52,877 bases of DNA from Pseudomonas sp. UBA4617 (GCF_002386445.1 NZ_DGIR01000039.1:1-52877), one strand, 5' to 3'. Shown: positions 1 through 8,283, counted from the stretch's first letter. The notes: a model not told the origin generated them from the letters alone. Translations and numbers: made by a program.

Positions 1-5
1 CTTGT

Positions 6-27
6 CCCGCGAAGAGGCCCGCACAGG
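6..27. repeat. REP-type repeat, partial
   Basis: The window opens inside a copy of the REP-like palindrome (CCGCGAAGAGGCCCGCACAGG). It matches the half-element seen complete at 5339-5378. The rest lies outside the window. Confidence 0.5.
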
Positions 28-39
28 CGATAAAAACGG

Positions 40-360
40 TCAGTCATGCTTTTTCATCAGGTGCGGCGCCAGGTTCAGCTCGCGCCCACGCCGCAGGCGA
101 ATGCGGCTGCGGCGCCAGAAGCGCACGCCCAGCCACAACAGCAGCAAGCCAGCCACGCTCAACACCCCGGACAACGGCTTGTTGGCATTGAGTTCCGCAA
201 GGGCAGGGTAGTTGCCCAGCAGGCCGGCGACACCGGCCATCGCCAGCAGCACGCCCAGGGTGGCCAGCAAGGCCGACAGGCCGGCCGCCAGCCGCGCGCC
301 CCAGTTACGCGGTTCGCGCGGGCGCAGGCGCTTGGCGTCGAAACTGCCTTTGAGCTTCAT
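40..360 (-). CDS. small two-TM membrane protein, unknown function
   Basis: A 106-residue protein with a basic N-terminus, two hydrophobic helices (about residues 24-49 and 63-83) and a strongly basic, arginine-rich tail ending in lysines and histidine. This suggests a small inner-membrane protein with both ends in the cytoplasm. The start is supported by AGGAG six bases upstream on the minus strand. I do not recognise a named family. It follows the hydrolase gene at 413-1003 on the same strand with a 52-base gap, so the two may be cotranscribed. Confidence 0.7.
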   Translation of the reverse strand: MKLKGSFDAKRLRPREPRNWGARLAAGLSALLATLGVLLAMAGVAGLLGNYPALAELNANKPLSGVLSVAGLLLLWLGVRFWRRSRIRLRRGRELNLAPHLMKKHD

Positions 361-412
361 TCCGCTCTCCTCTGTGGATATCCGGAATTCGACCTGGGGC
401 TCACCATCGCGT

Positions 413-1003
413 TCAGATCAGGCTGGCGGTGGGGGCCACGCAAGCGAAGTTGTCGGCCATCACGGCCATTTCGCACTGGTGAATCTGCGCGGCCGGGATC
501 ACCCCATCCTTGAATGCCAGGTCGCGGGTCGCCGAAGCGTCTTCCACCAGGGTGCAGCGGTAACCATAGTCCTTGGCACGGCGTACGGTGGTGCTGACGC
601 TGGAATGGCTCATGAAGCCGCACACGATCAGGTCCAGATGGCCCAGTTCCTGGAGGGTCTCGTGCAGCTTGGTGTTCTTGAACGCGTTGGGCATGCGTTT
701 TTCAATGACGATTTCGCCTTCCAGCGGCTCCAGCCCCGGGATGAACTGGCCGGCCGGCCCCTGTGGGTCGAAGCGACCACCGACGGTGCCCAGGTGGCGA
801 ACATGGATGATCGGACGGCCGCTCTTGCGCGCGGCGTCGAGCAACCTGGCGATGTTGGCCACGGCCTCGTCCATGCCCGACAGCGCCAGGGGCCCGCTGA
901 GGTACTCCTTTTGCGCATCGATGACGATCAGGCTGGCGTGGCTCAGCTTGGCCGGCGGGTAATCGCGGCCAGTGAGGCGGAACATCGTGGTTGGAACGGA
1001 CAT
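413..1003 (-). CDS. isochorismatase-fold (cysteine hydrolase family) protein
   Basis: A 196-residue protein of the isochorismatase/cysteine hydrolase fold. The family triad is Asp-Lys-Cys. Asp29 (in IVIDAQKEY) and Lys102 (in EKRMPNAF) are visible, but the usual nucleophile site in the GFMxHxCV block reads GFMSHSSV, so Ser135 replaces Cys. The start at 1003 gives the family's normal N-terminus and has GGAG upstream; a much longer open frame extending to 2113 is antisense to prmB and is not real. Known members hydrolyse isochorismate, nicotinamide or carbamoyl compounds. With Ser at the nucleophile the substrate here cannot be assigned. It is transcribed divergently from prmB. Confidence 0.85.
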   Translation of the reverse strand: MSVPTTMFRLTGRDYPPAKLSHASLIVIDAQKEYLSGPLALSGMDEAVANIARLLDAARKSGRPIIHVRHLGTVGGRFDPQGPAGQFIPGLEPLEGEIVIEKRMPNAFKNTKLHETLQELGHLDLIVCGFMSHSSVSTTVRRAKDYGYRCTLVEDASATRDLAFKDGVIPAAQIHQCEMAVMADNFACVAPTASLI

Positions 1004-1183
1004 CAAGGGCTCCTTGGATAGGGCTTTTGTATACCTATTGTCCCCTGCCTTGGCGCCAATGGGAATGGTTGACAATGCAAGCAGCATGATTACTGGCCTG
1101 TGGCCGGACGGCAGGCAGCCGGAAGGAACAAATGTGCGGTCGGGGCTGTTAGACTTTTGTCCGGTCTGAATTAGGAGTACCCC

Positions 1184-2092
1184 GTGATCACATCCCGCCT
1201 GCGCACGCTGCGCGACTACATCCGCTGGGCGGTCAGCCGCTTCCACGAGCACGACCTGTTCTTCGGCCACGGTGCCGACAACGCCTGGGACGAGGCCCGC
1301 CTGCTGGTGCTCGGCGCGGTGCATCTGCCGTGGGAGGTGGCCGACAGCTACCTGGACTGTCGCCTCGAGGACGACGAGCGGGTGCGCCTGCAGCACCTGC
1401 TGAAGCGCCGTATCGAAGAGCGCGTACCGGCCGCCTACCTGTTGGGCGAGGCTTGGTTCTGTGGCATGTCGTTCATCGTCGACCCGCGCGTGCTGGTGCC
1501 GCGTTCGCCGATTGGCGAGCTGATCGAGAAGCGCTTCGAGCCATGGCTGGCCAGCGAGCCGGCGCGCATTCTCGACCTGTGCACCGGGTCGGGCTGCATC
1601 GGTATCGTTGCAGCCGATGTGTTCCCCGACGCCGAGGTGGTGCTGGCCGACCTGTCCTTCGACGCGCTTGAGGTGGCCAACCAGAACATCGAGCGGCATG
1701 GCCTGGACGGGCGCGTGTACACCGTGCAGGGCGACGGCTTTGCCGGTTTGCCTGGGCAGCGTTTCGATCTGATCCTGTCCAACCCGCCGTATGTCGATGC
1801 CGAGGACTTCGACGACATGCCCGCCGAGTACCACCACGAACCCGAACTGGGCCTGGCCTGCGGCAACGACGGCCTGGACCTGGTGCGGCGCATGCTGGCC
1901 GAAGCGGCCGACCACCTGACCGACAAGGGCTTGCTGATCGTCGAAGTGGGCAACAGCCAGGTGCATGTCGAGGCGCTGTACCCTGAGGTGGACTTCGCCT
2001 GGCTGGAGTTCGAGCGCGGCGGGCACGGCGTGTTCATGCTGACCGCCGAGCAGTGCCGTCAGCACCAGCAACTGTTCAAGGCCCGCGTCTGA
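1184..2092 (+). CDS. prmB: ribosomal protein uL3 N5-glutamine methyltransferase PrmB
   Basis: A SAM-dependent methyltransferase of 302 residues, the normal family length. It shows the SAM-binding loop LDLCTGSGCIGIV (about 130-142) and the catalytic NPPY motif (200-203), which is diagnostic for N5-glutamine and N6-adenine methyltransferases. The helical N-terminal domain (1-80) and context fit PrmB, which methylates a glutamine of ribosomal protein L3 during 50S assembly, rather than PrmC. Translation starts at GTG, supported by TAGGAG six bases upstream. It ends just before a REP element and a convergent gene. Confidence 0.92.
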   Translation: MITSRLRTLRDYIRWAVSRFHEHDLFFGHGADNAWDEARLLVLGAVHLPWEVADSYLDCRLEDDERVRLQHLLKRRIEERVPAAYLLGEAWFCGMSFIVDPRVLVPRSPIGELIEKRFEPWLASEPARILDLCTGSGCIGIVAADVFPDAEVVLADLSFDALEVANQNIERHGLDGRVYTVQGDGFAGLPGQRFDLILSNPPYVDAEDFDDMPAEYHHEPELGLACGNDGLDLVRRMLAEAADHLTDKGLLIVEVGNSQVHVEALYPEVDFAWLEFERGGHGVFMLTAEQCRQHQQLFKARV

Positions 2093-2142
2093 CACCTGGC
2101 CCCCCACCGCCACAGTTACCGCGCTGCCGTTGAATGCAGTGC

Positions 2143-2172
2143 GGTCCTGTGGGAGCGGGTTACCCGCGATGC
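2143..2172. repeat. REP-type palindrome
   Basis: CCTGTGGGAGCGGGTTACCCGCG, a single REP copy between the convergent genes prmB and 2177-2959. The GCGGGTTACCCGC core is self-complementary. Confidence 0.65.
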
Positions 2173-2176
2173 AGTC

Positions 2177-2959
2177 TCAGCGGGTAGCGATCCAGATCAG
2201 CAACCCAGCCTGAAACACCGCAAAGGCCACCAGGCACGTAATGGTAAAGCGCAGGCCACTGTCTTCGCGCTGGTACTTGGCCACCCGTTCATCACGCTCA
2301 CGCAGTTGCCCTTCCTTTTCCTGCAACTGCTGGTCAGCTTGCTGTAGCAAGCCGGCAGCGTCCAGGATCTCCACCCGCTGCACATGCTCGCTGTTCCAGG
2401 CGCCTTTGAGCTGACCCACCGTCGTTTCCACGGTACGGCCCTTCAGGTGCTGGCTGTCTTCGTACTCCACCTCGATGCCCATCGCCCGCAGACAGTGGTC
2501 GCGGCGCAGGCGCGAGTCTTCGTTCAGCGCATCCTTGCTCGGCAGCGCCACACCCTCGACGCGGTAATGCGACCACTTGCGCTGCAGCCACTGCACGGCC
2601 TGGGCCAGCAGGAAGCGGCCCAGGCCACGGTTCAACGGTTCCAGTTGCAAGCCGGTTTCAGCGCCAATGCGCACCAGGCGTTCGGTGTGGTCGACACGGA
2701 TGTCCAGGCGGTTCTGTTCCTTGTGCACCTTCTGGCCCGGCAGTCTGATTTCCATGCGCAGCAGGCTGTGGGCCTTGTCATGGCGCTCGGCGTAGCCGAA
2801 CTGCACAAAGCGCAGCGGCCGTGCGCCGGTACTGCGGTCGGTGGGCAGGGCGGCCAGGCGCAGCAGCTGGAAATGTTCGGTGGTCAGCTCGGCCCAGGGC
2901 AGGGCCGGGCTTTCCTGTAATTCTTCGGCCGGCTCTGCGGCAGCGGGGGTGGTGGTCAT
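2177..2959 (-). CDS. tail-anchored coiled-coil protein, unknown function
   Basis: A 260-residue protein with a globular N-terminal part of about 190 residues, a charged heptad-like segment (about 195-235, rich in Gln, Glu and Arg) and one C-terminal membrane helix (about 237-258) ending in a short tail. There is no signal peptide, so the topology is probably cytoplasmic with a C-terminal anchor. I recognise it only as a Pseudomonas hypothetical protein. The gap to the upstream hydrolase gene on the same strand is 65 bases, so cotranscription is possible. Confidence 0.75.
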   Translation of the reverse strand: MTTTPAAAEPAEELQESPALPWAELTTEHFQLLRLAALPTDRSTGARPLRFVQFGYAERHDKAHSLLRMEIRLPGQKVHKEQNRLDIRVDHTERLVRIGAETGLQLEPLNRGLGRFLLAQAVQWLQRKWSHYRVEGVALPSKDALNEDSRLRRDHCLRAMGIEVEYEDSQHLKGRTVETTVGQLKGAWNSEHVQRVEILDAAGLLQQADQQLQEKEGQLRERDERVAKYQREDSGLRFTITCLVAFAVFQAGLLIWIATR

Positions 2960-3024
2960 CAGGGCTTGTCCTCGGCTATGCCTGCTGTATCGGCAGGCAG
3001 GCCCCAGACCTGAGCCCGTTCACC

Positions 3025-3984
3025 TCACGCCGAAGGCAAGTGCTGGATGAACGTCACGATCCGTTCACCCAGCTCGCGCGCCAGCGGCAGCTCGGGGTTG
3101 AGGTAGCTGTCGCGCTGCTGGCTCATGCCCTTGGGACTGATGCGCAACATATGGTTCATGCCGTCGATCAGGACCAGCTGGGCATCCGGCTTGGCTGCCT
3201 TCAGCCGTTCGGCATCGTCCACATCCACCTGCACGTCGTTGCGCCCCTGCACGATCAGCGCGGGCATGGGCAGGCGTGCGAAGGCCGCCGCCGGGTTCTG
3301 CCGGAACAGCGAAATCAGGTAGGGCTGCACGCTGGGGCGAAATACCTGGCGCAACGGAGCCGGTACTTCCAGGCTGGTCTGCCCGGCCTGCAGGCGGTCG
3401 AGCAGGGCGCTGCCACCGGCCAGCTGCGCCGGCGGCAGGCGCTGGGCCAGCTGTTCGCGCAGCACCTCGGCCAGTGGCCGGCCACTGCCGGCCAAGGTAA
3501 TCACCGCGCTTGCACCGGCCTGCTCGGCAGCCAGGCTGGCGATCAGCGCACCTTCGCTGTGGCCGACCAGGATCAGCGGGCCAAAGCGCGGGTCGGCCTT
3601 GAGCTTGTGGCTCCAGGCGACCACATCAGCCACGTAGCGCTCCACGCTGAGGTCGCGCTCGTCGGGGGTGGCCGGCTGGCTGGCGGCAACACCGCGCTTG
3701 TCGTAGCGCACGCTGGCGATGTGTTCGTTGGCCAGCAGCAGGGCCAGGCGCTTGAGATTGTCGATCCGACCCGAGGCCGGGTTGTTGCCGTCGCGGTCGG
3801 TGGGGCCGGAGCCGGCGATGATCAGCACGACTGGCGGCGGGGTGGCTTGCTGCGGCAACAGCAGGCTGCCGTGCAGCACGCCCTGGCCGGTATCGAGGTC
3901 GATCGGGCGTTGCAGCACCGTGGGGGCGGCCTGGGCCAGGCTGGTGCACAGCAGGAAGAACAGGGCGACGAGGCGCGACATCAT
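3025..3984 (-). CDS. exported alpha/beta hydrolase
   Basis: A 319-residue alpha/beta hydrolase with an N-terminal signal peptide (about 1-19, hydrophobic LVALFFLLCTSLA then AQA). The nucleophile elbow is GHSEG with Ser143. An oxyanion-type loop GSGPTDRDGNN is at 58-68. The acid and His are plausibly in the NDVQVD and GMNHML segments. The organisation resembles periplasmic serine hydrolases of the YqiA/dienelactone-hydrolase-like type. The substrate is unknown. Two consecutive ATG codons could start it (3984 or 3981), and no strong Shine-Dalgarno sequence is seen. Confidence 0.85.
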   Translation of the reverse strand: MMSRLVALFFLLCTSLAQAAPTVLQRPIDLDTGQGVLHGSLLLPQQATPPPVVLIIAGSGPTDRDGNNPASGRIDNLKRLALLLANEHIASVRYDKRGVAASQPATPDERDLSVERYVADVVAWSHKLKADPRFGPLILVGHSEGALIASLAAEQAGASAVITLAGSGRPLAEVLREQLAQRLPPAQLAGGSALLDRLQAGQTSLEVPAPLRQVFRPSVQPYLISLFRQNPAAAFARLPMPALIVQGRNDVQVDVDDAERLKAAKPDAQLVLIDGMNHMLRISPKGMSQQRDSYLNPELPLARELGERIVTFIQHLPSA

Positions 3985-4103
3985 GCGGTACTACAGTAGG
4001 GAGATGTCACTTTGACCCTATGTTCGGGCGAAGGTTCTCGGCCTGGGCATGGCAGGCTCGGCCGCTTCGCGGACAAACCCGCTGCCACAGGTTCACGATG
4101 CCC

Positions 4104-4132
4104 AGCACAGGCAAGCAATCCATCTGTATACT
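4104..4132 (+). promoter_or_regulatory. possible sigma70 promoter of aroC
   Basis: A good -10 hexamer, TATACT, at 4127-4132, with a poor -35 region 17 bases upstream. It lies 40 bases before the aroC start. A REP-like half-element (about 4057-4094) sits just upstream. Confidence 0.35.
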
Positions 4133-4172
4133 GCCGCTTTCGTTCACTTCAGGCAGATCTCGCGGAGCGTCC

Positions 4173-5264
4173 ATGTCCGGCAATACCTACGGCAAGCTGT
4201 TCACTGTCACCACCGCAGGCGAGAGCCATGGCCCGGCGTTGGTCGCCATTGTCGATGGATGCCCGCCGGGCCTGGAAATTTCCCTTGCCGACCTGCAGCG
4301 CGACCTCGACCGGCGCAAGCCCGGCACCAGCCGGCACACCACCCAGCGCCAGGAAGCCGACGAGGTTGAAATCCTCTCCGGCGTGTTCGAAGGCCGCACC
4401 ACCGGCTGTTCGATCGGCCTGCTGATCCGTAACACCGACCAGAAGTCCAAGGACTACTCGGCGATCAAGGACCTGTTCCGCCCGGCCCACGCCGACTACA
4501 CCTACCACCACAAGTATGGTATCCGCGACTACCGCGGCGGTGGTCGCAGCTCGGCCCGCGAAACCGCGATGCGTGTGGCCGCCGGCGCCATCGCCAAGAA
4601 GTACCTGGCCACCCAGGGCATCACCGTGCGTGGCTACATGAGCCAGCTGGGGCCGATCGAGATCCCGTTCAGGAGTTGGGAGGCGGTGGAACAGAACGCT
4701 TTCTTCAGCCCCGACCCGAGCAAGGTGCCGGAGCTGGAGGCCTACATGGACCAGCTGCGCCGTGACCAGGACTCGGTAGGCGCCAAGATCACCGTGGTCG
4801 CCGAAGGTGTGATGCCGGGCCTGGGCGAGCCGATCTTCGACCGCCTGGATGCCGAACTGGCCCACGCGCTGATGAGCATCAACGCAGTCAAGGGCGTGGA
4901 AATCGGCGCCGGCTTCGCCAGCGTGGCACAGCGTGGCACCGAGCACCGTGATGAGCTGACCCCGCAAGGCTTCCTCAGCAACAACGCTGGCGGCATCCTC
5001 GGCGGCATCTCTTCGGGCCAGCCGATCGTTGCCCACCTGGCACTGAAGCCGACCTCCAGCATTACCACCCCCGGCCGCTCCATCGACATCGACGGCAACC
5101 CGGTGGACGTCATCACCAAAGGCCGCCACGACCCGTGTGTGGGCATTCGCGCCACACCGATCGCCGAGGCAATGATGGCCATTGCGCTGATGGACCACCT
5201 GCTGCGTCATCGCGCGCAGAATGCCGAGGTGAAGGTGAACACCCCGGTGCTGGGCCAGCTCTGA
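4173..5264 (+). CDS. aroC: chorismate synthase AroC
   Basis: A 363-residue chorismate synthase, full length. It catalyses the last shikimate-pathway step, 1,4-elimination of phosphate from 5-enolpyruvylshikimate-3-phosphate with reduced FMN. Signature blocks visible are the N-terminal TAGESHGPALVAIVDG, the RGGGRSSARETAMRVAAGA block and the C-terminal DPCVGIRATPIAEAM. The start at 4173 gives the canonical N-terminus MSGNTYGK and has GGAG upstream. A longer in-frame extension to 4020 is not supported. The enzyme supplies chorismate for aromatic amino acids, folate, quinone and siderophores. Confidence 0.97.
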   Translation: MSGNTYGKLFTVTTAGESHGPALVAIVDGCPPGLEISLADLQRDLDRRKPGTSRHTTQRQEADEVEILSGVFEGRTTGCSIGLLIRNTDQKSKDYSAIKDLFRPAHADYTYHHKYGIRDYRGGGRSSARETAMRVAAGAIAKKYLATQGITVRGYMSQLGPIEIPFRSWEAVEQNAFFSPDPSKVPELEAYMDQLRRDQDSVGAKITVVAEGVMPGLGEPIFDRLDAELAHALMSINAVKGVEIGAGFASVAQRGTEHRDELTPQGFLSNNAGGILGGISSGQPIVAHLALKPTSSITTPGRSIDIDGNPVDVITKGRHDPCVGIRATPIAEAMMAIALMDHLLRHRAQNAEVKVNTPVLGQL

Positions 5265-5271
5265 TTCGCCA

Positions 5272-5378
5272 GTACCGGCCTTTTCGCGGGTAAACCCGCT
5301 CCCACAGGTAACTCACGGCCCTCAAGCCCAGTGATATTCCTGTGGGAGCGGGTTCACCCGCGAAGAGGCCGGCACAGG
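5272..5378. repeat. inverted pair of REP elements
   Basis: Two REP copies in opposite orientation: 5272-5310 (CCGGCC...TTCGCGGGTAAACCCGCTCCCACAGG) and 5339-5378 (CCTGTGGGAGCGGGTTCACCCGCGAAGAGGCCGG). They flank a 28-base spacer and lie between aroC and the MFS gene. Such pairs can fold into a long imperfect hairpin. Confidence 0.8.
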
Positions 5379-5396
5379 TCCCCAAAAGGCCACCCC

Positions 5397-6551
5397 ATGC
5401 AAGCAGTTCCGTACTGGCGCCTGTCCAGCTTCTACCTGTTCTACTTCGCCCTGCTTGGCTCCACCGCGCCGTTCCTGGCGCTGTACTTCGACCACCTGGG
5501 TTTCTCCCCGGCGCGTATCGGCGAGCTGGTGGCCATACCCATGCTCATGCGTTGCGTCGCGCCCAACCTGTGGGGCTGGCTGGGCGATCGCACCGGCCAG
5601 CGCCTGATGATCGTGCGCCTGGGCGCGCTGTCGACCTTGGCCACCTTCGCCCTGATTTTCTTCGGCAAGAGCTATGCCTGGCTGGCACTGGTCATGGCCC
5701 TGCACGCATTCTTCTGGCACGCAGTGCTGCCGCAGTTCGAGGTCATCACCCTGGCTCACCTGCATGGGCAGACTGCGCGTTACAGCCAGGTACGTCTGTG
5801 GGGCTCGATCGGCTTCATCCTCACGGTGGTCGGCCTGGGCCGGCTGTTCGAGTGGCTGAGCCTGGATATCTACCCGATGGCCCTGGTCACGATCATGGCC
5901 GGCATCGTCGCCGCCAGCTTGTGGGTGCCCAATGCACAGCCGCTGGAGCAGGGCGGGCGCCGTGGCACCGGCGGCTTCCTGCAGCAGTTGCGTGCCCCCG
6001 GGGTGATCGCGTTCTATGCCTGCGTGGCGTTGATGCAACTCAGCCACGGGCCTTATTACACCTTCCTCAGCCTGCACCTCGAACACCTCGGCTACAGTCG
6101 CAGTGCCATTGGCTTGTTGTGGGCGCTTGGGGTGGTGGCCGAAGTGCTGGTGTTCATGCTCATGAGCCGGATCTTCGCGCGCTTTTCCGTGCATCGGGTG
6201 TTGCTTGCCAGCTTCGTGCTGGCGGCGCTGCGCTGGCTGCTGCTGGGTAACCTGGCCGGCGAGCCGACGGTGCTGGTATTCGCCCAACTGCTGCACGCCG
6301 CCACCTTCGGCTGCTTCCACGCCGCCAGCATCGCGTTCGTCCAGGCCAGCTTCGGCGCCCGCCAGCAGGGCCAGGGCCAGGCACTGTATGCGGCGCTGTC
6401 AGGCACCGGCGGGGCGCTGGGGGCGTTGTATTCGGGCTACAGCTGGAAACTGCTGGGGCCCACATTCACCTTTGGTATGGCCAGTGCCGCAGCCTTGGCC
6501 GCAGCCGTTATCATTACCCTTTGTTCGCCACCGACCAGGACCCGCCCCTGA
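5397..6551 (+). CDS. MFS transporter, HcaT-like
   Basis: A 384-residue major facilitator with about 12 predicted membrane helices. The start MQAVPYWRLSSFYLFYFALLGSTAPFLALYF and the loop GWLGDRTGQRLMIVRLG between helices 2 and 3 resemble the phenylpropionate-permease-like (HcaT, MFS_1-like) group. The substrate is not known. The ATG at 5397 begins the conserved first helix, and an upstream in-frame extension runs through a REP element and is rejected. Its TGA overlaps the ATG of the next gene by one base, implying translational coupling with the dioxygenase-like protein. Confidence 0.88.
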   Translation: MQAVPYWRLSSFYLFYFALLGSTAPFLALYFDHLGFSPARIGELVAIPMLMRCVAPNLWGWLGDRTGQRLMIVRLGALSTLATFALIFFGKSYAWLALVMALHAFFWHAVLPQFEVITLAHLHGQTARYSQVRLWGSIGFILTVVGLGRLFEWLSLDIYPMALVTIMAGIVAASLWVPNAQPLEQGGRRGTGGFLQQLRAPGVIAFYACVALMQLSHGPYYTFLSLHLEHLGYSRSAIGLLWALGVVAEVLVFMLMSRIFARFSVHRVLLASFVLAALRWLLLGNLAGEPTVLVFAQLLHAATFGCFHAASIAFVQASFGARQQGQGQALYAALSGTGGALGALYSGYSWKLLGPTFTFGMASAAALAAAVIITLCSPPTRTRP

Positions 6552-7087
6552 TGAGCATTCTCAGCGTTTTCCACATTTCCAGCCCGGACCTGCCGAACAA
6601 GGTGCTGACCCATCACGCTGACATCGCCGCCACCCTGGCGGAACAGGGCGTGCGTTTTGCCTATGCCGAGCATGGCCTGCGGGTGCGCCCGGGCACGGCC
6701 GAGGAAGAGGTGCTGAACGCCTGTCGGGCACATCTGGACCAGTTGATGACAGCGCACGGCAGCAAAGCCTTCGTGGTGCTCAACCGTGACGGTGCCGACC
6801 CGGCGCAGGTAGACATGCGCGATGAGCACGTACATGACGCTGACGAGGTGTTTGCGGTGATCAGCGGGCGGGCGCAGATTGGCCTGCGTCTGGGCGATTG
6901 GGTGTATTCGCTGCTTTGCGAGAAGGGTGACCAGCTGGTGGTGCCGGCGGGGGCCCGGCGCTGGGTGGAACTGGGAGATACGCCGTTTTGCCTGGCGCTA
7001 CGCCTGTATGCCAGCGAGCAGGGTGCACAGCCGCGCTTTACCGGGGATGAAAGTGCCAGGGCGTTTCCGGGGATCGACGAATTCTAG
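6551..7087 (+). CDS. acireductone-dioxygenase-like cupin with altered metal site
   Basis: A 178-residue cupin that aligns along its whole length with acireductone dioxygenase (MtnD): N-terminal FHISSPDLPNKVLTH, the H-x-H-x3-E block EHVHDADE (His93, His95, Glu99), then LCEKGDQLVVPAG and the C-terminal FTGDESARAFP. MtnD binds Ni or Fe with three His and one Glu. The last His normally sits in PAGTxHWF, but here the block reads PAGARRW with Arg137. The enzyme may therefore have lost or changed its activity. No other methionine-salvage gene is adjacent, and it is coupled to an MFS transporter instead. It may be a paralogue repurposed for another role. Confidence 0.85.
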   Translation: MSILSVFHISSPDLPNKVLTHHADIAATLAEQGVRFAYAEHGLRVRPGTAEEEVLNACRAHLDQLMTAHGSKAFVVLNRDGADPAQVDMRDEHVHDADEVFAVISGRAQIGLRLGDWVYSLLCEKGDQLVVPAGARRWVELGDTPFCLALRLYASEQGAQPRFTGDESARAFPGIDEF

Positions 7088-7103
7088 TGGCCCTTGCCGG
7101 CTG

Positions 7104-7146
7104 TTCACCGGCCGTCCGCGAGCTTGCCCGCGAGGCGGCCGGTGAA
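7104..7146. repeat. palindromic hairpin between convergent genes
   Basis: TTCACCGGCCG (7104-7114) and its exact complement CGGCCGGTGAA (7136-7146) enclose a REP-like core. It lies between two convergent genes. It lacks a T-run, so termination is not certain. Confidence 0.6.
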
Positions 7147-7159
7147 GCCAATCCAAGAC

Positions 7160-7432
7160 TCAGCGATAGGTTGGCAAGGCGAAGCGCTGCTGGCTTTGCA
7201 GCATGGAAATCACCGGCAACTCGCTGGCCTGCTCGGCCAGGTCGCGGCGAATGGCGCTGATCGCCCACGACAGCTGTTCGGCGCTGTGCAGTTGGCCGTA
7301 GGTCAGCACCCGACGGGTGACCTTGCCGTCGGCCGCGCGCAGGGTCAACAGGATGCCGCCGTCCGGGCGGGGTTGGGTGGTGACTTGGTAGGCCGGAAAC
7401 ACCGAGACGAACTTTTCCTGGATGAGGTCCAT
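7160..7432 (-). CDS. DUF3509 family protein
   Basis: A 90-residue protein that begins MDLIQEKFVSVFPAYQV and has the compact alpha-beta pattern of the Pseudomonas DUF3509 family. No function is known for the family. There is no signal peptide or membrane helix. It is transcribed divergently from the ankyrin gene, with an intergenic region of 267 bases that holds a tandem palindromic operator-like site. Confidence 0.75.
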   Translation of the reverse strand: MDLIQEKFVSVFPAYQVTTQPRPDGGILLTLRAADGKVTRRVLTYGQLHSAEQLSWAISAIRRDLAEQASELPVISMLQSQQRFALPTYR

Positions 7433-7572
7433 ATCAACTCCTGGCAGGTTAGTGGCAATCGTGAACAGGTAGATTGCAGTGAGCGTGCCAAGAGTTTTGT
7501 TTTGAAAAAGTCCTTTAAAATCAGGAAGTTAATAAGATATTGAAAGCGCTTGGCCGTGCAATCTGCAAGGTC

Positions 7573-7599
7573 GTGCATTTTGCACAGTGCATTTTGCAC
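7573..7599. promoter_or_regulatory. tandem palindromic operator candidate
   Basis: Two exact copies of the palindrome GTGCATTTTGCAC (7573-7585 and 7587-7599) sit 14 bases apart. A degenerate third copy, GTGCAATCTGCAA, is at 7556-7568. Each has GTGCA - 3 bases - TGCAC symmetry, as expected for a dimeric regulator. The site lies about 100 bases before the ankyrin gene and about 140 bases upstream of the divergent DUF3509 gene. I do not recognise the cognate regulator. Confidence 0.55.
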
Positions 7600-7699
7600 G
7601 GCCCACCTGTTGCCTATCGGCTCGATAGAAACTGAACCTTTGACCGATAACCGGGGCCTGACAAACACTTGGGCAATGATTGATGCCAGGAGGTTCCCG

Positions 7700-8224
7700 A
7701 TGTCCACCCAAACTGCCCCCGCCACCATGAGCGAAGACGAAGCGGCTGCATTCGCCGAGCAGGTGTTCGAGCGTGCCCGCCAAGGCGATGCCGAGATGCT
7801 CGGGCGCCTGCTGGCCAGCGGCCTGCCGGCCAACTTGCGCAACCACAAGGGCGATACCTTGCTGATGCTGGCCAGCTACCACGGCCATCATGAGGCTGTG
7901 CGGGTGCTGTTGGCACACGGCGCCGACCCGCTGATTGCCAATGACAACGGCCAGTTGCCCATCGCCGGTGCCGCGTTCAAGGGCGACCTGGCCATGATCC
8001 GCCTGCTGCTCGAGCACGGCGTGCCGGTAGATGCCGCCGCGCAGGATGGCCGCACCGCCTTGATGCTGGCGGCCATGTTCAACCGCGGTGAGATTCTCGA
8101 TTACCTGCTGGCCCAGGGCGCCGACCCGGCGCGCCAGGATGCTCGCGGGGCCACTGCGCTGATGGCGGCGCAAACCATGGGTGCAATGGACGCCGCAGCA
8201 CGGCTGCAAGCGCTGGCCGGCTAA
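7700..8224 (+). CDS. ankyrin-repeat protein
   Basis: A 174-residue protein with an N-terminal helix pair (MSEDEAAAFAEQVFERARQGD) followed by three clear ankyrin repeats and a partial fourth, from about residue 50 to 165. Typical cores are GDTLLMLASYHGHHEAVRVLLAHGADP and GRTALMLAAMFNRGEILDYLLAQGADP. Ankyrin repeats mediate protein binding. Pseudomonas homologues are usually single small cytoplasmic proteins, and the AnkB-like group is linked to oxidative stress. No signal peptide is seen. AGGAGG lies upstream of the ATG at 7700. Confidence 0.88.
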   Translation: MSTQTAPATMSEDEAAAFAEQVFERARQGDAEMLGRLLASGLPANLRNHKGDTLLMLASYHGHHEAVRVLLAHGADPLIANDNGQLPIAGAAFKGDLAMIRLLLEHGVPVDAAAQDGRTALMLAAMFNRGEILDYLLAQGADPARQDARGATALMAAQTMGAMDAAARLQALAG

Positions 8225-8283
8225 CCGCAAGAGGGCGTTTGCGGCTATCCTTGGCGACTTTTCACCCGTCGCAGGCCCCTTTC

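Noticed and set aside
5272..5378. CRISPR-like repeat arrangement
   Set aside because: The repeats are paired REP palindromes with no regular unique spacers and no cas genes.
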